Shown here: piece by piece, positions 17,231 through 25,513 of the stretch
Layout: each line of letters starts with the position of its first letter
How positions within the stretch are numbered: position 1 is the stretch's first letter
Origin: Archaeoglobus sp.
Lineage (GTDB): Archaea > Halobacteriota > Archaeoglobi > Archaeoglobales > Archaeoglobaceae
NCBI GenBank assembly: GCA_003978865.1
Contig: QNXS01000035.1
Coordinates: 1-36,455, forward strand
Direction of reading: 5' to 3'
DNA length: 36,455 nt
Program-made: the position numbers and the translations under genes
Notes under the pieces: generated by a model
Told to the model about the DNA's origin: nothing
Databases searched by the model: none
What the model saw: the letters and a program-made list of their open reading frames with translations, nothing else

Positions 17231-17870
17231 AATTTGAATAATGGCAAAATGATTTAAATGGACAGTTATCGCATAGGGGATTTTGAGGTTTGCAGACGGT
17301 TTGTCCAAAACCAACCATAGCTTTGTTGACTTTAATCCATAAATCTTTTGGAATTATCTTTTTTAGTTCCTCCTCAGTTTCGCTATTTGATTTTGTAGAA
17401 ACTATACCAAGTCTGTTGGCTATCCTGTGCACATGAGTGTCAACACCTATAGCATTTTTGCCGAAGGCTGAAGCAAGAACGACATTTGCTGTTTTTCTAC
17501 CCACACCCGGCAACTTTATCAGCTCTTCATAAGTATCAGGCACTCCTCCAAGTTTTTTAATTTCCTTAGAAAGATCCTTAAGCCTCTTAGCCTTTACCCT
17601 ATAAAAACCAACTCCTCTAATGAGTTTTTCAATTTCCTCCACTGATAGTTTCTCCAATTCTTCCGGAGATCCCGCTTTTGAAAGGAGTCTCTTGCAAGCT
17701 TCTGCAGTTACTTCATCTCTAGTTCTTGAACTGAGAACTGTGAAAACAAGATGCTGAAAAGGTGTTTTAAGAAAGTTTAAATTAAAAACAGGAGCTTTAT
17801 TTTTTATTGCGATATTCTCCATTACATCAAAAATGTGCCTGAGTTCATTTTCCGTCAATTTTAAAACCAT
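17205..17870 (-). CDS. nth: Endonuclease III (DNA glycosylase/AP lyase)
   Basis: 221 residues. The helix-hairpin-helix ELIKLPGVGRKTANVV is followed by the catalytic-aspartate region GVDTHVHRIANRLG and a C-terminal Fe-S loop with CKPQNPLCDNCPFKSFC, i.e. C-x6-C-x2-C-x5-C. It removes oxidised pyrimidines and nicks the abasic site in base-excision repair. ATG 17870 is chosen over the adjoining GTG 17873. It follows the small cysteine/HTH gene by 9 bases and probably shares its transcript. Confidence 0.95.
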   Translation of the reverse strand: MVLKLTENELRHIFDVMENIAIKNKAPVFNLNFLKTPFQHLVFTVLSSRTRDEVTAEACKRLLSKAGSPEELEKLSVEEIEKLIRGVGFYRVKAKRLKDLSKEIKKLGGVPDTYEELIKLPGVGRKTANVVLASAFGKNAIGVDTHVHRIANRLGIVSTKSNSETEEELKKIIPKDLWIKVNKAMVGFGQTVCKPQNPLCDNCPFKSFCHYSNFNKAHKPR

Positions 17871-17879
17871 CACTTTAAA

Positions 17880-18107
17880 TTACCTTATCTCAATTTTTAT
17901 TTTTCCCTCTCTCTCCATCTGTCCGAGCATTTCAAGAAACTCAGTAACAGTCATGTTCAGCCTTTCCGCTGCCTCCCTTATAGTCATAGATTCATTAACT
18001 GTTCTTTCAATTGTCCTGCGCTCCTTGGGCTCCTTAAGCTCGAAATGTTCACAAATTTCAGCTCTACCTCCACAGCTTGAAAAGTACTTGCAAAATATGC
18101 AGGACAT
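17880..18107 (-). CDS. Small cysteine-cluster protein with HTH
   Basis: 75 residues from ATG 18107. The N terminus has four cysteines, CIFC-x5-C-x6-C, a likely zinc or Fe-S site. The C-terminal half, MTIREAAERLNMTVTEFLEML, reads as a helix-turn-helix. An upstream open start at 18146 exists, but the AAATTTATG element near 18132-18140 (minus-strand TATA) puts the transcript start near 18110, so the shorter, leaderless form is favoured. It lies directly before nth and could regulate it or act with it; no family name is recognised. Confidence 0.55.
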   Translation of the reverse strand: MSCIFCKYFSSCGGRAEICEHFELKEPKERRTIERTVNESMTIREAAERLNMTVTEFLEMLGQMEREGKIKIEIR

Positions 18108-18206
18108 CAAAGTACGTTGGTAAAATGTAACATAAATTTTACTCAAAATTTAACCCAAGTCTGCGTCCTCAAAAGTTTTAAATCTTACATGCTTCTTTTC
18201 CGGGTT

Positions 18207-19241
18207 GTGAAGGTTGTTGTTGCTGGCTGTGGCATAGCCGGGGCTGAATTTTTGAGACATTTCCCGGGAGAGGCTATTGTTGTTTCTCCAGAACCAAATT
18301 TGGTTTGTCAGGCGTTATTCCCGGCATACATAGCCGGAAAAGTTGAAGATAGTGAACTGTCTATCGACTTAATTCCTTTTTTTGAGAGCAGAGGTATCAG
18401 TTACTACCCTAACAAAGTTTCAGCTATAAATACTAAGTACAAAACACTATTCACAAAAGCCAGTATTTTAAGAGATATAAACTATGATTTTGCAGTTATA
18501 GCAGTAGGTGGTGAGAATTGCACGTACGGTATTAAAGGTGTTGAGAAAGCTCTATCTTTCAACGACTTTAAACAGGCAAGAAAGACAAAAAAGAGGATTG
18601 AACATGCAAACAAAGTTGTTGTGGTTGGTTCGGGTATAACCGGTGTTGAAACCGCTTACGAACTTGCAGATAAATACAAGATAACCATAATCGAAGCACG
18701 GAATAGAGTACTTCCAGCCATGTGTGAGAAAGCATCATTGTTTGCTAAAAGATTGCTTGAGAAATCCGGTGTTAATGTTGTCACTTCCTGCAAGGTTGAG
18801 AAAATAGAAAAAAATGAAGTTTTCACTTCACGAGGTAGATTTGAATTTGATGAAATTTTGTGGTGTGCTGGCATCAGAGGCAGGAGGATTCCCGGACTGA
18901 GATACAACAGATCTGGAATAAAAGTTGATGAAAGTCTCAGAGCTGATCAAAACGTTTTTGCGATAGGAGATTGTGCAGATGTAAAAGTTGATGGTGATGT
19001 TGCAACAAAAACCGCTCTTGAAGCTGAAAGACAGGCAAAATTTGTTGCAAAAATTATAGCCAAGAGTGTAGATAAAAGCTATAGACCGTTTTCAACAGTC
19101 AACAGACCTTTTGCAATCATTACCTTTGGTAACAGGGGAATTATTGTTAAGGGTAGTTTTGTCCTGACTTTACCGCAGGGACTCATATACAGATTAAAAA
19201 GAAAAATAATAGAGAATTTTTTCAAAAAATTTAAAGTCTGA
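18207..19241 (+). CDS. NADH dehydrogenase-like FAD/NAD oxidoreductase
   Basis: About 344 residues. FAD-binding GCGIAGAEF lies at the N terminus, NAD-binding VVVVGSGITGVETAYELA near residue 134, and the second FAD motif VFAIGDCAD near 250. This layout matches type II NADH dehydrogenase and related flavoproteins such as sulfide:quinone reductase. The redox-active cysteines of sulfide:quinone reductase are not obvious, so NADH oxidation is the more likely role, but the electron acceptor is not shown. GTG 18207 gives the usual start at VKVVVAGCG; ATG 18189 would add six residues. The C terminus is amphipathic and basic, compatible with peripheral membrane binding. Confidence 0.8.
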   Translation: MKVVVAGCGIAGAEFLRHFPGEAIVVSPEPNLVCQALFPAYIAGKVEDSELSIDLIPFFESRGISYYPNKVSAINTKYKTLFTKASILRDINYDFAVIAVGGENCTYGIKGVEKALSFNDFKQARKTKKRIEHANKVVVVGSGITGVETAYELADKYKITIIEARNRVLPAMCEKASLFAKRLLEKSGVNVVTSCKVEKIEKNEVFTSRGRFEFDEILWCAGIRGRRIPGLRYNRSGIKVDESLRADQNVFAIGDCADVKVDGDVATKTALEAERQAKFVAKIIAKSVDKSYRPFSTVNRPFAIITFGNRGIIVKGSFVLTLPQGLIYRLKRKIIENFFKKFKV

Positions 19242-19276
19242 TATTCGGTAACACAATGTTAAGTTTTAGTAATAAC

Positions 19277-19289
19277 AAAATATATAAAC
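19277..19289 (+). promoter_or_regulatory. TATA box of the CODH/ACS operon
   Basis: AAAATATATAAAC is a strong archaeal TATA box. Transcription would start near 19310-19315, leaving a leader of roughly 50 bases before ATG 19361, unlike the leaderless genes nearby. AGGTGG at 19351-19356 is the ribosome site. Confidence 0.6.
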
Positions 19290-19360
19290 ATGATAAATTT
19301 TAAAAATCAACCCTCAATGCCTCTTTTATCAAGCAATCATTAAACTGATCAGGTGGTTTA

Positions 19361-21766
19361 ATGGGTATTAAAATTGGTAATGGAACGTTTGTAATAGACG
19401 AGTTAAGGAACATTACGATAAAAATAGGTCAAATTGTTGGAGAAGAAGAAATAGAAGAGTTTAAAGAAAAACCAGAGGAATTTACAACACCAAGACCACA
19501 CATACTCGACCTTCGTCACTGGGATAGAAAACTCCTAAGTCGCTACGAGCCGATATACGCTCCTGTTCAGGATTTTTGCAATTTGTGTACAATGGGACCA
19601 TGTGAACTGACAGAAAACAAAAAAGGGGCATGTGGTATAGATCTAAGAACTCAGAAAGCAAGAATGAACACAATAACCTGCCTCATAGGAGCCTCAGCAC
19701 ATGCAGCTCATGCAAGGCATCTAATTCACTACCTCTTAGAGAAGTTTGGAAAGGATCACCCAATAGATCTTGGACCGGATATAGATATAACAGCTCCGAA
19801 CATAATGCTTGTATTTGGTATAAAACCAAAAACTGTGGGGGATCTTAAGAAAGTTTTAGATTACGTTGAGCAGGAGATCGTAAGAGTTCTACACACGGTA
19901 CACACGGGACAGGAAGAGAATTACTTAGATTTTGAATCAAAAGCCCTTCATGCTGGTATGCTCGACCATGTCGCCATGGAAGCTGCAGACATAGCACAGA
20001 TTGCGGCTTTTAACTATCCCAAAGGTGATCCTGAAGCTCCCTTAATTGATGTGGGTTTTGGTGTTCTTGAAGTTAGCAAACCAATCATACTGATCATAGG
20101 TCACAACGTGCTACCTGCAAGAAATGTGGATGATTATCTAAGAGAACACGGGCTTGAAAATGAAGTTGAGATAGCTGGTCTGTGTTGTACTGCAATAGAC
20201 ACCTCCCGTTACGATCCAAAAGCAAAGGTGGTTGGCACTTTAAGTTACCAGTTAAGAGCTATAAGATCGGGAATTCCAGACGTTGTTATAACGGATGAAC
20301 AGTGCATAAGAGCAGATACTTTTAGAGAGAGTGCAAAAATGGGTATACCTCTAATAGCAACTTCAGAGGCGTCGGTTAGAGGGTTGCCTGATAGAACTGA
20401 CGATAACCCAGATACTGTAGTAAATGATCTTGTCTCCGGAAAGGTTAAAGGCGTTCTTATAAGAGATCCAGATAAAGTTGGGGAGATTGCAGTCAGGGTT
20501 GCCATTGAGATGCATGCTAACAAATGCAGAAAGTTTGGCAACGATATTCTGAGAGATGTAGAGAAGTGTATATTTTGTATGAACTGTGTCTTTGCATGCC
20601 CCAGCAACTTAAGAATAGATAAAGCCATGAAATTTGCTAAGAATGGGGATTTCAGGTATTTTGAGAAGATTGAAGATTCATGCATAGCTTGTGGTAAATG
20701 CGAACAAGTATGCCCGGCAGAAATAAGAATAGTTGACGTAATAATGAAAGCGACCCACACTTACATGGTTAAAAAGACCGGTAAAATGAGGGCAGGTAGA
20801 GGCCCCATCAGAGACACTGAAATTAGAAAGGTCGGACAACCAATAGTTATGGGAACGATACCGGGAGTTATAGCTCCAATAGGCTGTCCAAATTATCCAA
20901 AATCAAGAAAAGAGGTTGCAGAGATAATAGAAGAGTTTCTAAAAAGAAAATACATAGTTGTCACGATTGGATGTCATGCAATGGATCTGGGTATGTACAG
21001 AGATGAGGAAGGAAAAAGTCTGTATGAAAAGTATCCCGGTGTCTTCGATTCCGGCGGTTTAGCTAACTGTGGTAGCTGTGTTTCAAGTTCCCACATAACC
21101 GGAGCTGCAATAAAGATAGCAGGCATTTTCGCTCAGAGACCACTCTTAGGAAACTATGCTGAAATAGCAGACTACATACTCCACAGAATTGGTGCTGTTG
21201 GTTTGGCATGGGGACCATATAGCCAGAAGGCGTGGAGCATAGCTATGGGTTTCAACAGACTCGGTATACCCGCTGTTGTTGGTCCACACGGTTCAAAGTA
21301 TAGAAGGGGATTGATTGGGAAGGTGTGGAAGAAGGATGCATGGTACGTCTACGATATAAAAACGAGAAAGAAGATGCAAATAGAACCATGTCCGGACTGT
21401 CTATTTGTTGTAGCTGAAACAAAGGAGGAGGCAATAGTTCAGCTTGCAAGACTTTGCATGAGACCTGCAGACACGTACATGGGCAGACAGATAAAGCTGA
21501 CACACTACTTGGAATTATCTAAGAAGTACTTGGGATGTTTGCCCGATGACTGGCATCTTTATGTAAGAACTGAACTTGATTTGCCTACACGAATGAAAGA
21601 GAAACTCCTGAAATTGCTTGAAGACAGCTATGGATGGAAAATAGACTGGAACAGAAAGAAAATAATTGAGGGTCCTGTAAGAGGTTACGATGCGGGTTTT
21701 AATCCAACGATGGTTGAACAGGTTTACGAGAAATATACCGGAGAGAAGTTAGATGATAAACCTTAA
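19361..21766 (+). CDS. cdhA: Acetyl-CoA decarbonylase/synthase alpha subunit (CODH)
   Basis: 801 residues, full length. N-terminal cysteines 73, 76, 81 and 91 (CNLCTMGPC and later GACG) bind the B/D clusters. Two ferredoxin motifs, CIFCMNCVFACP and CIACGKCEQVCP, near residues 405 and 446 give the additional 4Fe-4S clusters of the archaeal enzyme. Later cysteines (GCHAMDLG, NCGSC, PCPDC) match the Ni-Fe-S C-cluster region. The subunit oxidises CO or reduces CO2 with ferredoxin. It opens the cdh operon. The epsilon gene cdhB, which normally follows directly, is absent: only 38 bases separate it from cdhC. Confidence 0.96.
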   Translation: MGIKIGNGTFVIDELRNITIKIGQIVGEEEIEEFKEKPEEFTTPRPHILDLRHWDRKLLSRYEPIYAPVQDFCNLCTMGPCELTENKKGACGIDLRTQKARMNTITCLIGASAHAAHARHLIHYLLEKFGKDHPIDLGPDIDITAPNIMLVFGIKPKTVGDLKKVLDYVEQEIVRVLHTVHTGQEENYLDFESKALHAGMLDHVAMEAADIAQIAAFNYPKGDPEAPLIDVGFGVLEVSKPIILIIGHNVLPARNVDDYLREHGLENEVEIAGLCCTAIDTSRYDPKAKVVGTLSYQLRAIRSGIPDVVITDEQCIRADTFRESAKMGIPLIATSEASVRGLPDRTDDNPDTVVNDLVSGKVKGVLIRDPDKVGEIAVRVAIEMHANKCRKFGNDILRDVEKCIFCMNCVFACPSNLRIDKAMKFAKNGDFRYFEKIEDSCIACGKCEQVCPAEIRIVDVIMKATHTYMVKKTGKMRAGRGPIRDTEIRKVGQPIVMGTIPGVIAPIGCPNYPKSRKEVAEIIEEFLKRKYIVVTIGCHAMDLGMYRDEEGKSLYEKYPGVFDSGGLANCGSCVSSSHITGAAIKIAGIFAQRPLLGNYAEIADYILHRIGAVGLAWGPYSQKAWSIAMGFNRLGIPAVVGPHGSKYRRGLIGKVWKKDAWYVYDIKTRKKMQIEPCPDCLFVVAETKEEAIVQLARLCMRPADTYMGRQIKLTHYLELSKKYLGCLPDDWHLYVRTELDLPTRMKEKLLKLLEDSYGWKIDWNRKKIIEGPVRGYDAGFNPTMVEQVYEKYTGEKLDDKP

Positions 21767-21786
21767 CGATTAAACATATATAATCG
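21767..21786 (+). promoter_or_regulatory. Inverted repeat and TATA-like element before cdhC
   Basis: CGATTA (21767-21772) and TAATCG (21781-21786) are perfect 6-bp arms around an 8-base loop. The interior ACATATATAAT forms a good TATA box lying about 26 bases before the cdhC ATG at 21805, just after the cdhA stop. It suggests a separate cdhC promoter, perhaps under an operator. An AAGGTGA ribosome site at 21794-21800 means cdhC can also be read from the longer message. Confidence 0.45.
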
Positions 21787-21804
21787 AACGTACAAGGTGA
21801 TAGG

Positions 21805-23331
21805 ATGGCGGAAAGAAGAAAGTTGGAAATTCCGGAAGGTGTTAAAGTCAAAGTTAGTCAGGGAGAGGAATATGACTTTCCCGTTGATGTATCTCCAATG
21901 CATGAAGGAGAAAGAATAAGAAAGGGAGATATGTACGTTGAGCTTGCAGGTCCAAAACAGCCAGGTTTTGAATTGGTTATGGCTCTGCCTGCCGAGGATG
22001 TAGAAGACATGAAAGTAACACTTGTAGGAAAAGACCTTGATGAGCTTGAGGAAGGTAAAGCTTATCCATTTGCCATGATATATTACGTTGCAGGAGAGAA
22101 AATAGACAACGATTTGGAGCCAATAATAGAAAGAAGAAATCATGACTTTCAGAATTACATAGAAGGTGTAATGCATCTCAATCAGAGGTACGATATATGG
22201 ATAAGGGTGGGAAAGAATGCTGTTGAAAAAGGTTTGAAAAGCCTTATAACAGTAGCAAAGGCAGTTATGCTGCTTTTCAAGAATGAGATGCCGTTCATAG
22301 AAAAAGTAGAGGCAGTTTATGCAACTGACAGAGAATTTGTTGAAAAAATGCTTAAAGATGTTGCCATTCCCATATTTGAGGAAAGAGATGCAAGAGTTGA
22401 AGCACTTCATGACGAAGATGTAGAAGAATTTTATTCCTGCACTCTATGCCAGAGTTTTGCTCCCTCGGATGTATGTATAATAAGTCCAGACAGACCGTCT
22501 CTTTGTGGTGCCATAACATGGTTTGACGGTAGAGCTGCGGCAAGAGTTGATCCCGAAGGACCAAACAAACCCGTGCCCAAGGGGGAGTTAATTGATAGTG
22601 TAGGCGGTGAGTATAGTGGAGTTAATGAGTTTGCAAAGACTGAGAGCGGGGGAGTAACTGAAAGAATAAAGCTGCATAGCTTCCTTGAATGTCCTCATCC
22701 GTCCTGCGGATGTTTTGAAGTGATAGGATTCTACATGCCTGAAGTGGACGGGATAGGATGGATTCACAGGGGTTATCCTGAACCGGCTCCAAACGGTTTA
22801 ACGTTCTCAACTATGGCTGGTCAAACCGGCGGTGGTAAACAGGTTGTAGGATTTCTGGGTATAGGTATGAGTTACTTCAGAAGTAAAAAATTCATTCAGG
22901 CTGATGGAGGATGGTACAGAGTTGTGTGGATGCCAAAGGAGCTAAAACAGAAGGTACTAAAATATATACCAGAAGATATGAGAGATAAAATAGCAACTGA
23001 AGAGGATGCAAAAAGCATAGAAGAGCTGAGAGAGTTTTTGAAAAATGTTGACCATCCGGTGGTCAAGGGTGTTGTGAGACCAGTCGATGGAAAAAAGATA
23101 ACTGAAGGATGGGTTGAGGAAAGAGAGGAAGTTGAAGAAAGAGAAGAAGTTAGAGAGATAACTCAGGAAGAAGTTCAACAAACACAGATGCCGTTTCCGG
23201 AATTCCAGCAACTTCAGCAGTTTCAGGTGCCGTACATGCAGTCAGGACCAAAAATAAAGTTAGTGATAAAGAACGCTAACATCACAATAGATAAAATAAT
23301 TGTTAAAAGAAAGGAGGAAAATAAGAAATGA
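21805..23331 (+). CDS. cdhC: Acetyl-CoA decarbonylase/synthase beta subunit
   Basis: 508 residues. A-cluster ligands are visible: C212, C215, C224, C234 (in CTLCQSFAPSDVC and SLCG) and C301, C303 (PSCGC). The subunit joins methyl, CO and CoA at the Ni-Ni-[4Fe-4S] A-cluster. The core ends near residue 437. A charged and glutamine-rich linker (438-481, starting with two copies of an 18-bp repeat at 23116-23151) then leads to a short beta-like tail, residues 482-508, containing NANITIDKIIVKR. The same tail pattern is encoded again as a free micro-gene directly downstream. The stop codon overlaps that gene's ATG. Confidence 0.95.
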   Translation: MAERRKLEIPEGVKVKVSQGEEYDFPVDVSPMHEGERIRKGDMYVELAGPKQPGFELVMALPAEDVEDMKVTLVGKDLDELEEGKAYPFAMIYYVAGEKIDNDLEPIIERRNHDFQNYIEGVMHLNQRYDIWIRVGKNAVEKGLKSLITVAKAVMLLFKNEMPFIEKVEAVYATDREFVEKMLKDVAIPIFEERDARVEALHDEDVEEFYSCTLCQSFAPSDVCIISPDRPSLCGAITWFDGRAAARVDPEGPNKPVPKGELIDSVGGEYSGVNEFAKTESGGVTERIKLHSFLECPHPSCGCFEVIGFYMPEVDGIGWIHRGYPEPAPNGLTFSTMAGQTGGGKQVVGFLGIGMSYFRSKKFIQADGGWYRVVWMPKELKQKVLKYIPEDMRDKIATEEDAKSIEELREFLKNVDHPVVKGVVRPVDGKKITEGWVEEREEVEEREEVREITQEEVQQTQMPFPEFQQLQQFQVPYMQSGPKIKLVIKNANITIDKIIVKRKEENKK

Positions 23332-23417
23332 AGATAATTTTAAGTGGTGCAAATATCTATATCGAAAGTATAAGAATTGAAAAATTACCTGAAAATAAAG
23401 GAGATAAGAAGAGGTGA
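23328..23417 (+). CDS. 29-residue micro-protein, free copy of the CdhC tail
   Basis: ATG 23328 overlaps the cdhC stop (ATGA) and its TGA (23415-23417) overlaps the CooC-like GTG start (GTGA), so the gene fills the spacer exactly. AAGGAGG at 23311-23317 precedes the start by 10 bases. The peptide contains KIILSGANIYIESIRIEK and ends basic. Aligned without gaps to CdhC residues 484-506 it shares about 9 of 23 residues, including A-N-I-x-I and E-N-K, with mostly conservative changes elsewhere. DNA identity is low, so the copy is old and kept as protein. The function is unknown; a docking or assembly peptide for the complex is inference. Confidence 0.65.
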   Translation: MKIILSGANIYIESIRIEKLPENKGDKKR

Positions 23418-24187
23418 GATGGATAGTTGTAGTTGCTGTAACAGGTAAAGGTGGTACTGGAAAAACTGTATTTGCTGCAATGCTGATAATGTATTTACAT
23501 AAAAAAGGTAGCTTGCTTGCTGTTGATGCTGATCCTGATTCCAACCTTCCAGAAACACTTGGAGTGGGAAAAGTGGAGAAAACACTGGGTGATATTAAAG
23601 AGCTTTTTCAACACACAAGGGATGAAATTAAAGGAGATAAGGAGGTATGGTTTGAAGCTAAAGTATTTGAAGTTATAAACGAGCTCGATAATTTTGATTT
23701 GCTTGTAATGGGCAGACCGGAGGGGGAGGGATGCTACTGTTACACAAACAACTTGCTCAGGGGAATACTCAGAAAGTTCATGCGACACTACGATTTTGTT
23801 GTAGTTGATTGCGAGGCGGGCTTGGAGCACTTTAGCAGAAAAACAATAGATAGGGCAGACTGCATTATAGTCGTTTCAGATACTTCAAAAAAAGGCTTGA
23901 AGACTGCCAAACGGATATCCGAGCTAATGGATGAGCTTGGTATTAGAGCTAAGAAGGCATTAGTTGGAAACAAAATTACAGATAAAAGAGCGAGAGATAT
24001 AATGATGGAGTTTGCGCTCAGAACAGGTTTTGAGTTTCTTGGAGCATTACCGTACGATGAAAAACTTGTAGAATGCGAGATGCTTGGAGTGAGCCTTAAA
24101 GATTTACCCGAATGTGAATTTAAAAGAGAATTTAATAAAGTATTAAAAAGATTTGAACAGTGGTGTTTAGGTGGTAGTAATGCCTGA
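23414..24187 (+). CDS. cooC: CooC-like nickel-insertion ATPase
   Basis: 257 residues. A deviant Walker A, GKGGTGKT at 11-18, and DADPDSN (38-44) mark the MinD/Mrp-type P-loop ATPases. CYC at residues 107-109 is the CxC metal-binding motif of CooC, whose dimer holds Ni or Zn. CooC loads nickel into the CODH C-cluster using ATP; AcsF does so for the A-cluster, and sequence alone does not separate the two here. GTG 23414 has AAAGGAG 10 bases before it and overlaps the micro-gene stop. Its end overlaps the cdhD start by 8 bases. Confidence 0.9.
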   Translation: MRWIVVVAVTGKGGTGKTVFAAMLIMYLHKKGSLLAVDADPDSNLPETLGVGKVEKTLGDIKELFQHTRDEIKGDKEVWFEAKVFEVINELDNFDLLVMGRPEGEGCYCYTNNLLRGILRKFMRHYDFVVVDCEAGLEHFSRKTIDRADCIIVVSDTSKKGLKTAKRISELMDELGIRAKKALVGNKITDKRARDIMMEFALRTGFEFLGALPYDEKLVECEMLGVSLKDLPECEFKREFNKVLKRFEQWCLGGSNA

Positions 24188-25502
24188 AGGTAAAATAACT
24201 CTTGAAGATATACTCAAATTGCTATCTAAGTATGAAATTAAGGAGCTTGAAGGTGTTAAAATAGAGGGTGGAGACATAGAAATAGAATTTGAAATGGGTG
24301 CATATCCAAACTTTCAGGCTATAGGCATGGAGCTGGGACTTGCGGCATACCACCTTGCAAGAGTTGCTATGATGCTTGGTTTCCCTGTTCAGCAGTTGTT
24401 TGCCCAGCAACAGCCGGCTTATCCAGCTCAAATACCTCAGGTTCCAACTCAGCTGAAAGAAGAAGAAAAGATTGAGTTAATAGAAAAAAAGTTTGAACCA
24501 TACAGACAGGAGTGGAGCGGATACGTTGAGGAAGTTCAACTTGGAGCTACTCCAAAAGAGGGAGGAACAAGAAAGTATACAATAAAACTTGGTGGAGAGA
24601 AAAGTCTACCATTTTACCTGTTTGATGCCGAACAACCACACCTTCCAAGTATCTCAGTTGATGTATTTGATAGAGCTGTTCCACTTCCCAAGGCTATAAG
24701 AACTCATTACGAGGATGTTATGGGTCATCCGGATGAGTGGGCTAAAAAGGTAATCAAAGATTTTGGAGCTGATGCTGTGACAATTCATCTGATAAGCACT
24801 GATCCACTTCTTGATGATACTCCACCTCACGAAGCAGTCAAAACTGTAGAAGAAGTTCTTCAGGCTGTAAAGTGCCCGATAATAGTGGGAGGTAGCGGAA
24901 ACAAGGAGAAAGATCCGGTTCTACTTGAAAAAGTTGCAGAAGTTGCTGAAGGAGAGAGAGTTCTACTCGCAAGTGCAACTCTTGATACGGACTGGGAAAG
25001 AGTTGGCAGAGCTGCAAAGGAGCATGGACACTGCGTTCTGGCATGGACACAGATGGACATAAACAGCCAGAGAACTCTGAACAGATACTTGCTTAAAAGG
25101 ATTGGTTTGCCAAGAGATAGCTTGGTCATGGATACAACAACAGCTGCACTTGGTTATGGACTTGACTACGCTTATACCAATATGGAAAGAGCCAGGTTAG
25201 CTGCTTTAAAGGGCGATGAAGATTTAGCATTTCCAATTTCCAGTGGCACAACAAATGCGTGGGGTGCCAGAGAGGCGTGGATGAAGGAATCTCCACTTGA
25301 AGGAGACTACTCATGGGGCATGAGAGAACACAGAGGACCGCTCTGGGAGATACTTACAGGATTAACACTATCACTTGCTGGAGTTGACATATTCATGATG
25401 ATGCATCCAGTAAGCGTTGCCGTTTTGAAAGAACTCATTCACACTCTTGGAGGTAAAAAGAAGGAAGTGGAGTATGAAGACTGGATTACCTCCGAACTAT
25501 AG
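24180..25502 (+). CDS. cdhD: Corrinoid Fe-S protein delta subunit
   Basis: 440 residues from ATG 24180; the earlier GTG 24171 lies in the GGTGG ribosome site. It has the CdhD TIM-barrel core, with VTIHLISTDPLLDD and TTTAALGYGLDY conserved blocks, and the archaeal N-terminal extension (LEGVKIEGGDIEIEFE). With CdhE it carries the methyl group on cobalamin between tetrahydrosarcinapterin and the beta subunit. It starts within the end of the CooC-like gene and is followed 11 bases on by cdhE. Confidence 0.95.
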   Translation: MPEGKITLEDILKLLSKYEIKELEGVKIEGGDIEIEFEMGAYPNFQAIGMELGLAAYHLARVAMMLGFPVQQLFAQQQPAYPAQIPQVPTQLKEEEKIELIEKKFEPYRQEWSGYVEEVQLGATPKEGGTRKYTIKLGGEKSLPFYLFDAEQPHLPSISVDVFDRAVPLPKAIRTHYEDVMGHPDEWAKKVIKDFGADAVTIHLISTDPLLDDTPPHEAVKTVEEVLQAVKCPIIVGGSGNKEKDPVLLEKVAEVAEGERVLLASATLDTDWERVGRAAKEHGHCVLAWTQMDINSQRTLNRYLLKRIGLPRDSLVMDTTTAALGYGLDYAYTNMERARLAALKGDEDLAFPISSGTTNAWGAREAWMKESPLEGDYSWGMREHRGPLWEILTGLTLSLAGVDIFMMMHPVSVAVLKELIHTLGGKKKEVEYEDWITSEL

Positions 25503-25513
25503 GAGGTTAAACT

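Noticed and set aside
19345-19352. CTGATCAG palindrome in the cdhA leader.
   Set aside because: Eight bases only and no partner repeat; expected by chance.
21763-22410. Long open frame of 215 codons antisense to cdhC.
   Set aside because: Its translation is rich in Phe, Tyr, Cys and His with no domain, as expected from the reverse strand of a real gene.
24180-24300. Resemblance of the CdhD N-terminal LEGVKIEGGDIEIEFE to the CdhC tail and micro-protein.
   Set aside because: Only a G-x-[ND]-I-x-I pattern is shared, over about eight residues. It is too short and this CdhD extension is a general archaeal feature.
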